NCBI GenBank assembly: GCA_035548375.1
Contig: DASZTG010000011.1
Location: 58,586 to 122,585 of the forward strand
Direction: 5' to 3'
DNA from: JACQAP01 sp035548375
Lineage (GTDB): Bacteria > Pseudomonadota > Gammaproteobacteria > Burkholderiales > JACQAP01
DNA length: 64,000 nucleotides
Shown here: in pieces, positions 24,884 through 33,847 of the stretch
How positions within the stretch are numbered: the stretch's first letter is position 1
Layout of the letters: every line of letters starts with the position of its first letter
Program-made: the position numbers and the translations under genes
Notes under the pieces: model-generated
Database searches by the model: none
What the model saw: the letters and a program-made list of their open reading frames with translations, nothing else
What the model was told of the DNA's origin: nothing

Positions 24884-27010
24884 CTACTTCGGCGCCTGCG
24901 TGCCTTCCGGTTTTTCGCCCGCGGTCAGCCTTTCGCCCGCACCGACTGCCGTGACTTCGTCGCCAAGGATGTTCACGGCTTCGTTCAATACGAAATCGTC
25001 GGCGTTCTTGCGGGCTTTTTCCGCGGCGAGTTCATTGGCGAAATTGCGTTCTCCGGCTTGCAGGCCGTCGTCGGCATTGTTTCTCGACGCATCCCGGTCC
25101 TCGCGTGACTTCAGGCGGGCATCCTGCTCATCGCGCTCCTTGCGGCGCTCGGCCTCGTTGAGCGAGAGCAGGTTCTTGTCGCGTAGCTGCCTGGACAGGG
25201 CGATGTCTTCCTGCAGGTATTGGAAGTTCTTGTCCTTCTTCACGCGGGCATCATGCAGCGTGGAAAGGGTGGGCAGCAGGCCCTTCAAGTCGCCTTCCGG
25301 CGCATAGTCCGCCGCCTTGATCTGCATCCATGGCAGGGCGTTGTCGAAGCTCGATTCGCCGAAGTTTTCCACGTCCCCAGTGGAGGGAAAAAGAATGTCC
25401 GGCGTCACGCCGCGCAGCTGGGTCGTGCCGCCGTTGATGCGGAAAAATTGCGCGATCGTCAATTTCAGTTCGCCGAGCTGCGGCTTATTGTTCTTGGCAA
25501 TGCGATCGAGGTCGATCACGGTTTGCACGGTGCCCTTGCCGAAGCTCGGCTCCCCGATGATCAAGCCGCGCCCATAGTCCTGGATCGCCGCCGCGAAAAT
25601 TTCCGATGCCGATGCGGAGTTGCGGTTGATGAGGACGCCGAGCGGGCCTTTCCAGGCGATGGCGGAATCGGTATCGCTTTCCACGCTGATCTCGCCGCCG
25701 GCATTGCGCTGCTGCACCACGGGCCCCTTTCCGATGAACAAGCCCGTCAGTTCGATCGCTTCCGTCAAGGAGCCGCCGCCGTTGTTGCGCAAATCCATCA
25801 GGACGGCGTCGACCTTGTCCTTTTTCAACTCGTCGAGCAGTCGCGCGACATCGCGGGTCGCGCTGCGATAGTCCTTCGTGCCGCTTTGCCTCGCCGCGAA
25901 ATCCTCGTAAAACATCGGCAGCGTGATCACGCCGATGCGGCGGCTCGCCTTGCCGTCGGTCACGGTGCGAACGGCCGACTTGGCGGCCTGCTGCTCCAGG
26001 CTGATTTTCTTTCGCACCAGGGTGACGGTCTTGTGCTTGCCGTCGGGGCCGGCATCGGCAGGGATCACGTCGAGCACGACCACCGAGTCCGGCGTGCCGC
26101 GGATGAGTGCCACCGTGTCGTCCAGTCGCATGCCCAGCACGTCGGTCATCGCACCGTCCTTTCCCTGCGCGACGCCGACGATATGGTCCCCGACCTTCAG
26201 CTCGCCGGAAAGCATCGCCGGCCCGCCCGGAACCAGCTCGCGAATGGTGACGAGATCTTCCGATTCCGTCAGCACGGCGCCGATGCCGACCAGCGACAGC
26301 TTCATCGTGATGTCGAAGTCCTCCGCCGCGCGCGGCCCGAGGTAGCTGGTGTGCGGCTCGATGGAGTTGGTATACGCATTCATGTAGGTCTGGAATGCGT
26401 CCGCGCTCGTGACCTGGCCCAGGCGCTTGCGGAAACCCTCGTATCGCTTGTCGAGGATCTCGGCGATGTTCGCGTCGTTCTTGCCGGCGAGCTTGAGCCG
26501 CAGCCAGTCATTCTTGACGCGCTTGCGCCACAGGTCGCGCACCTGTTCGTCGGAGGCGGGCCATGCCTCCTTCTCCCGCGAGACCTGGTAGCTCTCGTTC
26601 TTCTGGAAATCGAAGCCGGTCTTGAGCAGGCTGCGCGCGTACGCGAAGCGCTCGGCCGCGCGCTGCTCATACAGGTTGAAGATGGCGAACGGAACGGAAA
26701 GGTCCTGCTGGAGCAGGGCCGTGCCGAGGCGGCTGCGGTCGCGCGAGAACTTGTCGATGTCGGCCTGCACGAAAAAAAGCTTCTCGGGGTCGAGCGACTT
26801 CAGGTATTTGTCGAATATCTGCTGCGACAGGGCGTCGTCGATCGGTACCTTCTTGTAGTGGTAGCGGGCCAGCAGTTCGGCGCTCATGCGCGCGGCCTGG
26901 GCCTCCTGTGGAACCGGTTTCAACTCCGGCAAAGGCGCCGCCGGCTCGAGCGTCGCGGCCTGGACGATCGTCGCCAGGAACAGGATTAACCACGCCAAGG
27001 TCCGTTTCAT
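24884..27010 (-). CDS. prc: Tail-specific protease Prc (S41 carboxy-terminal processing protease)
   Basis: A periplasmic serine protease (708 residues) that degrades proteins with nonpolar C-termini and trims lipoproteins or murein hydrolases. Order: signal peptide (RTLAWLILFLATIVQA), an N-terminal helical domain to about residue 230, a PDZ domain near 235-330 (GIGAVLTESEDLVTIRELVPGGPA), and the S41 protease domain. The E. coli Ser-Asp-Lys catalytic set is preserved with exact spacing: the middle Ser of NSASASEIF, Asp 11 residues on in QDYG and Lys 25 residues on in FGKGT. The ATG at 27010, with AGGAG just upstream, is preferred to a GTG at 27016. Confidence 0.95.
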   Translation of the reverse strand: MKRTLAWLILFLATIVQAATLEPAAPLPELKPVPQEAQAARMSAELLARYHYKKVPIDDALSQQIFDKYLKSLDPEKLFFVQADIDKFSRDRSRLGTALLQQDLSVPFAIFNLYEQRAAERFAYARSLLKTGFDFQKNESYQVSREKEAWPASDEQVRDLWRKRVKNDWLRLKLAGKNDANIAEILDKRYEGFRKRLGQVTSADAFQTYMNAYTNSIEPHTSYLGPRAAEDFDITMKLSLVGIGAVLTESEDLVTIRELVPGGPAMLSGELKVGDHIVGVAQGKDGAMTDVLGMRLDDTVALIRGTPDSVVVLDVIPADAGPDGKHKTVTLVRKKISLEQQAAKSAVRTVTDGKASRRIGVITLPMFYEDFAARQSGTKDYRSATRDVARLLDELKKDKVDAVLMDLRNNGGGSLTEAIELTGLFIGKGPVVQQRNAGGEISVESDTDSAIAWKGPLGVLINRNSASASEIFAAAIQDYGRGLIIGEPSFGKGTVQTVIDLDRIAKNNKPQLGELKLTIAQFFRINGGTTQLRGVTPDILFPSTGDVENFGESSFDNALPWMQIKAADYAPEGDLKGLLPTLSTLHDARVKKDKNFQYLQEDIALSRQLRDKNLLSLNEAERRKERDEQDARLKSREDRDASRNNADDGLQAGERNFANELAAEKARKNADDFVLNEAVNILGDEVTAVGAGERLTAGEKPEGTQAPK

Positions 27011-27205
27011 TTGCACTCCTGATTGCGGCGCTGCGGCGCAGCGCGAAATGGGTTCGCGGCGAATCCCTTATCCATGCCGCCCCGGTTATGACTCCAATCG
27101 GCAGAATTCGTTGTCTGGCGAGCCGTCGTTCGCACAGGTTAACGGGCTATTGAATTTTCGAGAAGGCTCCCCGGAGGCGTGCGCGGCCTTCTTGCACGAC
27201 GCTAA

Positions 27206-28339
27206 CTACAGCGCCTTCAGCATTCTGGCGCTTCCCGCCACGCTGGCCACCAGCACTGCAAGCAGGAGCAGGGCGGTGGACAGGCCGGTCGCGTTCGCGA
27301 TGAATCCTATGGAAGCCGGGCCGAGCAGTACGCCGGCGTAGCCCATCGTCGTGATGGCCGGGACCGCGATGCTCTCCGGCATTTCATCCTGCTTGCCCGC
27401 GAGCGAAAACATGACCGGCACGATATTCGAGCAGCCGGCACCCACCAGCGCATAACCTGCGAGTGCAACCGGCCACGACGGAACAATGGTCGCCAGCGCC
27501 AGGCCGGTTGCCGCAAGCAGCGAGCCGCCGATGACTGTCATCCTGGGACCCACGCGCATGACGAAGCGATCCCCGGTCAGGCGACCGATGGTCATGGTCG
27601 CGGCAAATGCAGCGTAACCGAGCCCGGCATGCGCGGGCGACATGCCGCGCACGTCCGTCAGAAATACGGCGCTCCAGTCCAGCACCGCGCCTTCCGCGAG
27701 GAACAGGATGAAGCAGATCGCGCCGATGAGCAGGACGACGCCTTTTGCCAACGCGAATGCCGGCCCGCCGCCGCGGCCGCCGTACGGCAGGAAATGCGGC
27801 GCGCCGAGCGCGAGCAACACGGCGATCACCGCAACTACGATCAGCGTGGCATTCCATGGCGACATGCCTGAGCTCAGCAAACCGGTCATGCCGGCCGCAC
27901 CGACCGCGCCGCCCAGGCTGAAGAGGCCGTGGAATCCCGACATCATCGCGCGTCCGCTCTCGCGCTCCAGGATGATCGCCTGGATGTTCATCGCGCAATC
28001 GAGCGAGCCGATGCCGGCGCCGAAAAGAAGCAGCACGAGCCCCAGCAGGAAAATCGAAGAAACGTGGGCGAGCAGCGGCAGCGTCGCGCAGACGACCAGC
28101 ACGGACAGGATCAGGACTCGCCGGCAGCCCATGCGCGACGTCCATATGCCCGCGAGCGGCATGGCAACGATCGATCCGGCGCCGAGGCACAGCAACAAGG
28201 TACCGAGTGCCGCCTCCTGGATGCCCAGGCGCTCCTTCGCGAAGGGAACCAGCGGCGCCCAGGCTGCCATGCCGAAGCCGGCGATGAAGAAGGCGGCGCG
28301 GGTGGAATGCGCCGGCGCCGCCTTATGTGCCGTGCTCAA
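27206..28339 (-). CDS. MFS transporter (YbjJ/sugar-type)
   Basis: A 377-residue inner-membrane carrier with about 12 hydrophobic helices. It begins with a short polar leader, then RAAFFIAGFGMAAWAPLVPFAKERLGI; the loop 2-3 motif is IWTSRMGCRRVLI and the pseudo-symmetric one is GDRFVMRVGPRM. The SGFHGLFSLGGAVGA segment in helix 5 is typical of the YbjJ/FucP-like branch. Substrate unknown. An SDR gene lies 35 bp upstream on the same strand, so the two probably form an operon. Confidence 0.85.
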   Translation of the reverse strand: MSTAHKAAPAHSTRAAFFIAGFGMAAWAPLVPFAKERLGIQEAALGTLLLCLGAGSIVAMPLAGIWTSRMGCRRVLILSVLVVCATLPLLAHVSSIFLLGLVLLLFGAGIGSLDCAMNIQAIILERESGRAMMSGFHGLFSLGGAVGAAGMTGLLSSGMSPWNATLIVVAVIAVLLALGAPHFLPYGGRGGGPAFALAKGVVLLIGAICFILFLAEGAVLDWSAVFLTDVRGMSPAHAGLGYAAFAATMTIGRLTGDRFVMRVGPRMTVIGGSLLAATGLALATIVPSWPVALAGYALVGAGCSNIVPVMFSLAGKQDEMPESIAVPAITTMGYAGVLLGPASIGFIANATGLSTALLLLAVLVASVAGSARMLKAL

Positions 28340-28374
28340 CCGGTTTATGCAGGTTTTGCCAACCTTGCGTGCCG

Positions 28375-29079
28375 CTACGAAAGCAGCCAGCCGCCGTCGA
28401 CATCGACCGTGGTGCCGGTGACGAAATCGTTCTGCACCAGGAACACGATGGCCTGCGCCACTTCATCTGCCGTGCCTGCGCGCGGGATCGCGTTCTTGGC
28501 CGTAATGTTCTTGTACAGCGCTTCGCGCTCCGCGCCCTGCAGGGCCAGGATCGGCGTATCGATCGAACCCGGCGACACCACGTTGATGCGCCGGGGGGCA
28601 ATTTCATTCGCCACCGCGCGCACGAGGGCTTCCACCGACGCCCCGACCGAAGACAGCGAGACCTGGCCCGGCCTGCACTTGCGCGCCGGTGCGCCGCTGA
28701 CCAGCACGATCGCGCCGTCCTTGGCGAGGTGGCTCGTGCCATAGCGCACGACGTTCGCGTAGCCCCACAGCTTGTCGAATGAAGCCTTGTAGCAATCCAT
28801 GTCCATTTCCAGGAACGGCCCCATCGCGCGCTTCCCACCGGTGGCGGCGCTGATGAGGATGTCGAACGGGGCATGCTGCTTGAACAGCGCTTCCAGGGCG
28901 GCGCGATCCAGCACGTCGCACTTCGCCAGCGTGACGCCGGCGGGCGGGGTGCCGGCCTTGCTCGGGTCGCGGCTGATCGCTACGACCTTGGCGCCCATCG
29001 CGGCCAGTTGCTTGGAAGTGGCCAGGCCGATGCCCGATGTGCCGCCGAAGATGATTGCCTTCTTGCCCTTTACGTCCAT
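28375..29079 (-). CDS. SDR-family protein lacking the catalytic YxxxK
   Basis: A Rossmann-fold protein (234 residues) with the NAD(P) motif GGTSGIG at residues 12-18 and an intact C-terminal NVVSPGSIDTPIL segment. At the place of the active site (LVSGAPARK then PGQVSLSSVGASVEALVRAVANE) the Tyr and Lys of YxxxK are replaced by Leu and Gly. A Ser remains two residues before GAP. It therefore belongs to an atypical SDR subgroup and may bind nucleotide without classical dehydrogenase chemistry, or use another acid. It is probably co-transcribed with the MFS gene. Confidence 0.8.
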   Translation of the reverse strand: MDVKGKKAIIFGGTSGIGLATSKQLAAMGAKVVAISRDPSKAGTPPAGVTLAKCDVLDRAALEALFKQHAPFDILISAATGGKRAMGPFLEMDMDCYKASFDKLWGYANVVRYGTSHLAKDGAIVLVSGAPARKCRPGQVSLSSVGASVEALVRAVANEIAPRRINVVSPGSIDTPILALQGAEREALYKNITAKNAIPRAGTADEVAQAIVFLVQNDFVTGTTVDVDGGWLLS

Positions 29080-29525
29080 TGCCTTGCTCTCCCGTGTGAG
29101 TTTTTGGAAAGGGAATGATCAATTTCCGGCCCCGGGTATCGTGGTCCCCGTCGGCACCTCCGTGCAAACGGGCCGTCCCGCACCGAAAAACGAGCCAGCC
29201 TATCACGCCGCCGCGTGGGATTGATGATCCTTGCGCCGGCTCGTCCGGCAGACAGGCTGAGCGATACCACGAGTTCGATCAGCCACCCGACTTTCCGATT
29301 GCCGCCCTGAGCCTGTATTTTCGGTCCATGGCTTTGGTAAAAAATGGGGCGACGCAACCTTGCCCGCCTTCGAATCATCGGCCAGCACATAGCAATATCA
29401 ACGCACTGCGCGATTCTCCCGCGCGGGCATAGCGATTGCCTAAGGCAGGGCGCCGACGACTCGCGTTGCGTCGAGTCGACACAGGCAGTGGCGTGACATC
29501 GCGCATTGGGTACGGGAGCAATGGC
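29080..29525 (+). other. Intergenic stretch between the SDR and BON genes
   Basis: This 446-bp divergent region contains only short, poorly supported frames. Presumably it holds the promoters for both flanking genes, but I could not pick a convincing -35/-10 pair. Confidence 0.35.
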
Positions 29526-29852
29526 ATGACGACGATCGCGAATCTGGCGGGTGGGCTCGCCATGGCCATGTTCATGGCGCTGGGTGCCGGCTGCGCCCGG
29601 GATTCAAGCACCCATGCACCGGATCCGATCGCTGCCGACACCAGCGATGCCTGGATCACGACCAAGGTCCGGACCGATCTCCTCACCCGCCGGCAGTTGA
29701 GCGGCAGCCGCATCTATGCCAAGACATCCAATGGCGTGGTGACCCTCAGCGGAACAGCCAGGAATCAGGTCGAGATCGACCGTGCGGTCGCTGACGCCTA
29801 CAAGGTGACGGGCGTCAAGTCGGTGATCAGCACCGTCTTCGTGAAGTCCTAG
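29526..29852 (+). CDS. BON-domain lipoprotein
   Basis: A 108-residue protein with a lipoprotein signal (ANLAGGLAMAMFMALGAGC) and one BON domain: DAWITTKVRTDLLTRRQLSGSRIYAKTSNGVVTLSGTARNQVEIDRAVADAYKVTGVKSVISTV. BON domains bind phospholipid surfaces and occur in OsmY/DolP-type envelope stress proteins. Only one domain is present, against two in OsmY or DolP. GGGAG precedes the ATG at 29526; the ATG five bases before it is in another frame and stops at once. Confidence 0.85.
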   Translation: MTTIANLAGGLAMAMFMALGAGCARDSSTHAPDPIAADTSDAWITTKVRTDLLTRRQLSGSRIYAKTSNGVVTLSGTARNQVEIDRAVADAYKVTGVKSVISTVFVKS

Positions 29853-30032
29853 AGGCGCCGGGAGTTTCGCTTCAAATCGGGGCGTACGGTTTTGCATGAC
29901 AGGCGGCCCCCGCGCCGGCGTAACCTCGATAAGCGAGTTACGCGTCAATTCGCGGGCAACGCGAACGCGGAACATTTTCCCTCGTCTTATTGCCACATAC
30001 TGACGACGTTCCCTGCACGCTCCAACCATCGA

Positions 30033-30767
30033 ATGACCTACTGCATCGGCATACTCCTCGACGAGGGCATCATTTTCGCGTCGGACTCCCGCACCCACGC
30101 GGGCGTCGACAATTTCGCCAAGTTCTGCAAGATGACGATTTTCGATCGCGCCGGCGACCGCGTCATCGTGATGCTGAGTTCCGGCAATCTTGCAGGCACC
30201 CAGGCCGTCGTCAGCATATTGCGACAGCGCGGCGAGATCGACGACGGGAAGCCGAATATCTGGACTGCCCGCACCATGTTCGACACCGCGGTCATCGTCT
30301 CGGACGCCATGCGCGAAGTCGAACGCCGCGACAAGGTATACCTGGAGCAGAGCGACCTGACCTTCAATGCCTCGTTCATACTCGGCGGCCAGATCAAGGG
30401 CGAGCCCCTGCGGCTGTTCCGCATCTACGCGGAAGGCAACTTCATCGAAGCCGGCCCGGAGACGCCTTTCTTCCAGACCGGCGAAACCAAGTATGGCAAG
30501 CCCATCATCGACCGCGTCATCACCCCATCGACGAGCCTGACGGATGCCACGAAATGCGTCCTGGTCTCGTTCGATTCGACCATGCGCAGCAACCTCTCGG
30601 TCGGCATGCCGATCGACCTGATGTGCTACGAGCGCGACAGCCTGGAGGTCCGCATGCGGCGGAGCTTCGACGAGGGCGACGACTACTTCACCACGCTCAG
30701 CCAGCAATGGAGCGACGGCACGCGCGTGGTATTCAAGCACCTGCCCGACCTGCAATGGCAGGAATAG
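30033..30767 (+). CDS. Anbu (proteasome-like) peptidase
   Basis: A 244-residue homologue of proteasome beta subunits of the ancestral beta-subunit (Anbu) branch. The start TYCIGILLDEGIIFASDSRTHAGVDNF places the N-terminal nucleophile Thr at position 2, to be exposed by methionine removal. Asp18 and Lys34 are candidates for the supporting residues (SDSRTHAG and KFCKMTIFD). The length is normal. Anbu forms open-ring oligomers and its biological substrate is unknown. The next two genes (N-formylglutamate amidohydrolase-like, transglutaminase-like) follow at 6 bp and 1 bp, so the three form a tight operon. The ATP-grasp and alpha-E genes common in Anbu loci are absent here. Confidence 0.9.
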   Translation: MTYCIGILLDEGIIFASDSRTHAGVDNFAKFCKMTIFDRAGDRVIVMLSSGNLAGTQAVVSILRQRGEIDDGKPNIWTARTMFDTAVIVSDAMREVERRDKVYLEQSDLTFNASFILGGQIKGEPLRLFRIYAEGNFIEAGPETPFFQTGETKYGKPIIDRVITPSTSLTDATKCVLVSFDSTMRSNLSVGMPIDLMCYERDSLEVRMRRSFDEGDDYFTTLSQQWSDGTRVVFKHLPDLQWQE

Positions 30768-30773
30768 CGGTCA

Positions 30774-31487
30774 ATGGGGCCTGACTACCTGCTGATTACG
30801 TGCGAACACGGCGGAAACGCGGTTCCCGTCCGCTACCGCCACCTGTTCCACGAACTTCAGCCGCACCTGGAAACCCATGCCGGCTATGACATCGGCGCCC
30901 TGGCAATGGCGAAGGCGCTGGCCAAATCGCTGGATGCGCCGCTCGTGACGTCGACCGTTACCCGCTTGCTCGTCGACCTGAATCGATCGAGTCACCATGG
31001 CCGCCTTCATGCCGAGGCGATTCGCAAATCTCCGCGGGAAATGCGGGAACAAATACTCGCCGGCCACTATCTACCTTATCGGATGCAAGTCGAAAGCCTC
31101 GTGTCAAAAGCAACGGCCAGAGGGAAGCGCGTGATCCATGTTTCCTCGCACAGCTTCACGCCGAAGTTGCACGGCAAGGTGCGTACCGCCGACGTTGGCC
31201 TGCTTTACGACCCGGCGCGACCGGGGGAAGTGCGGATGTGCGAAAAGTGGAAAGCCGCGCTTCAGCAGTGCGCCCCGCATTTGCGGGTCAGGCGCAACTA
31301 TCCTTACCAGGGAAAAGACGACGGATTCATGCCTTACCTGCGAAAAAAATTCCGCCCGGCGCGTTACGTCGGCATAGAGATCGAGGTCAACCAGGCGATC
31401 GTCCTGGGCCCCTCACGGCAGTGGTCGGCATTGCGCGCGGCCATTATCGATTCCCTGCGTCACGTGCTCGCGTCGAAACAGGCCTGA
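30774..31487 (+). CDS. N-formylglutamate amidohydrolase family protein
   Basis: A 237-residue member of the FGase family (PF05013), zinc-dependent deformylases of N-formylglutamate and related amides. Visible features: LLITCEHGGNAVP at residues 6-18 with putative zinc-binding His, VTRLLVDLNRSSHH near 62-75, IHVSSHSFTP near 119-128, and RNYPYQGKDDGFMPYLRK near 176-195. In this location the enzyme is unlikely to serve histidine breakdown, since no hut gene is nearby. Tight linkage to Anbu suggests a role in amide or peptide metabolism with the peptidase. Confidence 0.85.
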   Translation: MGPDYLLITCEHGGNAVPVRYRHLFHELQPHLETHAGYDIGALAMAKALAKSLDAPLVTSTVTRLLVDLNRSSHHGRLHAEAIRKSPREMREQILAGHYLPYRMQVESLVSKATARGKRVIHVSSHSFTPKLHGKVRTADVGLLYDPARPGEVRMCEKWKAALQQCAPHLRVRRNYPYQGKDDGFMPYLRKKFRPARYVGIEIEVNQAIVLGPSRQWSALRAAIIDSLRHVLASKQA

Positions 31488-31488
31488 C

Positions 31489-32322
31489 ATGCAGATCCGC
31501 GTCGGATGTGAACTGACCTACGAGTGCAGCCAGGCCACGCCCATGATCCTCATGCTGAACGTGCACTCGTCTCGCTCACCCGACATCGTCGTCCCCGATC
31601 GGCTTGTGACGACACCCAGGCTGCGGATCCAGCCGTATCGCGATTCGTTCGGGAACTGGTGCAGCCGCATAGTCGCGCCTGCGGGCGAACTTCGCATCGC
31701 CGTCGACGGCGTGGTGAACGACAGCGGCCTTCGCGAGGCCCCCGTCACCGGCGCGCGGCAAACGCCGGTGGAAGATCTGCCCGACGACACGCTGGTGTTT
31801 CTGCTCGGCAGCCGATATTGCGAAACCGAAAAGTTGTCGGCGATTGCGTGGCAGCAGTTCGGCAACGGGGCGACCGGCTGGGCGCGCGTGCAGTCGATCT
31901 GCGACTTCGTCCATGACCATATCGAGTTCGGCTACCAGCACGCGCGGTCGACGAAAACCGCGTGGGAAGCGTACCAGGAGAGGAAAGGCGTCTGCCGTGA
32001 CTATGCGCACCTCGCCGTGACGCTTTGCCGTTGCCTGAACATTCCTGCCCGTTATTGCACGGGATACCTCGGCGACATCGGCATGCCGCCGCCCTATGCG
32101 CCGATGGATTTCGCGGGCTGGTTCGAAGCCTGGCTCGATGGACAGTGGCATACGTTCGATCCGCGCAACAACACGCCCCGCATCGGGCGCATCCTGATGG
32201 CGCGGGGCCGCGATGCGGCGGACGTGGCCATCAGCACCACGTTCGGGCCCAACAGCCTCAAGAGCTTCAAGGTGTGGACTGACGAAGTGGTGGAGCAACA
32301 GCAGGAGCAATCGATTCAATAG
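31489..32322 (+). CDS. Transglutaminase-like cysteine peptidase
   Basis: A 277-residue cytoplasmic protein with an N-terminal beta domain (RVGCELTYECSQATPMIL to RIAVDGVVNDSG) and a transglutaminase-core domain. The catalytic triad is visible: Cys in RKGVCRDYAH near residue 169, His in the WLDGQWHTFDPRNN segment near 221, and Asp shortly after. Proteins of this type accompany Anbu in many bacteria and probably cleave or ligate isopeptide-like bonds. It starts directly after the stop of the previous gene. Confidence 0.88.
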   Translation: MQIRVGCELTYECSQATPMILMLNVHSSRSPDIVVPDRLVTTPRLRIQPYRDSFGNWCSRIVAPAGELRIAVDGVVNDSGLREAPVTGARQTPVEDLPDDTLVFLLGSRYCETEKLSAIAWQQFGNGATGWARVQSICDFVHDHIEFGYQHARSTKTAWEAYQERKGVCRDYAHLAVTLCRCLNIPARYCTGYLGDIGMPPPYAPMDFAGWFEAWLDGQWHTFDPRNNTPRIGRILMARGRDAADVAISTTFGPNSLKSFKVWTDEVVEQQQEQSIQ

Positions 32323-32531
32323 GGGATGCTCGCGCCGCTCGAAGGCGGACTTGCTCTGGCGGCGTCGACGCAGAGCTCAATTTCGAATGCGCGGGGAACT
32401 GCGGGCGGCCGAGGAGGGGACAAGCTGTAGCCCGGTCGCAGGCGCCCTGGATCAGTGCTGCCGATGTGCGGTTCAGCGCGGGGGAGCGCACCGTCGCGCC
32501 GGCGCCGCCAGCTCGAATACGCGAGGGTTTA

Positions 32532-33737
32532 TCACCTGGCAAAATCTCCGCGCTCGAGCAGGCGCGAGGCGAGATAGCCGATGACGAGTCCCCAGAACGG
32601 CGCGCCCACATTGAAGAGCGGGATGTCGGCGACGGTTACCAGGAACGTGACCAGCGCACCGAGCGGGAAGCGGTCGCGGAACGCGACAGTGAAGGCGGCT
32701 TGCAGCACGCGCAGCATCGCCAGGCCGGCGAGGGTGGCGATGAAGGCCTTTGGTGTGGCGAGCATGAGGCGAGTGAACACCGGCGCGAACAATCCGAACA
32801 CCAGCGCGAGCAGCCCGACGAAAATCCCCGCCGTGTACTGCCGCTGTTTCTCTCCGGACGCGGAGATGATCGCATTCACCGGGCCGGTCAGGCAGGTCGA
32901 CACCGCGCCGACGAACGCAGAGACGATCGAGCCCACGCCGCAGGCCGTGGCGATCGCGTTCACCGGCGGCTCGTGGCCCGCGGCGCGCAGCACCGAGACG
33001 CCTTGCCCGTTCTGCACCACCAGCACGGTGATCGCGAGCGGCACGACGAGCTCGATCATCGCGTTCCAGGAAAACAGCGGTACGTGCAGAGTCGGCTGCA
33101 CGAACAGGGTCGAGCCTTCGCCCGGCGCGAACCGGCCGAGGACTGCGACCATGACCGCGCCGGCGACAAGTGCGCCGATCAGCGGCGGCAGCAGCTTCGA
33201 CAACCGCGGCAAGGCGCTGAGCAAGAGAAACGCCGCGATCATCGGCGCGGCGATCAGCACGTCGTCGCGAACCGCGAATACGAGGTCGAGTCCGAAGCGC
33301 AGGAATACGCCTGCCACCATGCCCATGACGATGGGCATGGGCACCGTGTCCATCGCCCGGCGCACCCAGCCGGAGAGCCCAAGCATCAGCATGAGGACGC
33401 CGGTCGCGACATAGGCGCCGATCACTTCCGGCCAGGAGAGGTGGCCGAGTGCCGGGCCGATCAGCACGGCACCGGGGATCGTCCAGAAGAAGACGAGGGG
33501 TTGGCGGTAACGCCAGCAGAAGGCGATGCTGATGAGCCCGTTGATGAAGAACGCGCCGAAGATCCACGACGCGAGATCTGCCGGCGACAGGCCGCCACGC
33601 GTGCCGATGGTGAGGATGATCGCGATAGGACCGGAGGCGGCGAACAGGAACCCGACGATCGCATTGGCGAAATAGACGCCACCGAAATCGGAAAGAACGG
33701 TGGCGAGGTTTCGATCTCGTTGCCAGTCGGGAGTCAT
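32532..33737 (-). CDS. benE: Benzoate/H+ symporter family protein (BenE)
   Basis: A 401-residue inner-membrane protein with about 12 hydrophobic helices, recognised as BenE by LSDFGGVYFANAIVGFLFAASGP at the start, FFWTIPGAVLIGPAL, GMVAGVFLRFGLDLV and the later NGQGVSVLRAAGHEPPVNAI. It would import benzoate or a similar aromatic acid with protons. The ATG at 33737 gives the family N-terminus. No benzoate catabolic genes are next to it. A TetR regulator lies 110 bp upstream on the same strand. Confidence 0.88.
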   Translation of the reverse strand: MTPDWQRDRNLATVLSDFGGVYFANAIVGFLFAASGPIAIILTIGTRGGLSPADLASWIFGAFFINGLISIAFCWRYRQPLVFFWTIPGAVLIGPALGHLSWPEVIGAYVATGVLMLMLGLSGWVRRAMDTVPMPIVMGMVAGVFLRFGLDLVFAVRDDVLIAAPMIAAFLLLSALPRLSKLLPPLIGALVAGAVMVAVLGRFAPGEGSTLFVQPTLHVPLFSWNAMIELVVPLAITVLVVQNGQGVSVLRAAGHEPPVNAIATACGVGSIVSAFVGAVSTCLTGPVNAIISASGEKQRQYTAGIFVGLLALVFGLFAPVFTRLMLATPKAFIATLAGLAMLRVLQAAFTVAFRDRFPLGALVTFLVTVADIPLFNVGAPFWGLVIGYLASRLLERGDFAR

Positions 33738-33847
33738 GCGGCAAGCCGGGCACGGGGAGTCGGGTTGACGGGGGCGCGCCAATCTCCCACCGACGGCGGC
33801 TGCTGTCAACGGCGTGCCGAAGGCAGGCCCAGGATGTTACGTCGACC

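Noticed and set aside
24526..24954. 142-codon plus-strand frame as a gene
   Set aside because: Overlaps the end of prc, unusual residue composition, no start signal. Possibly an intergenic repeat remnant, but there is no second copy in the window.
25220..26989. 589-codon plus-strand frame opposite prc
   Set aside because: Prc is certain from its complete catalytic set; the antisense frame has no recognisable features.
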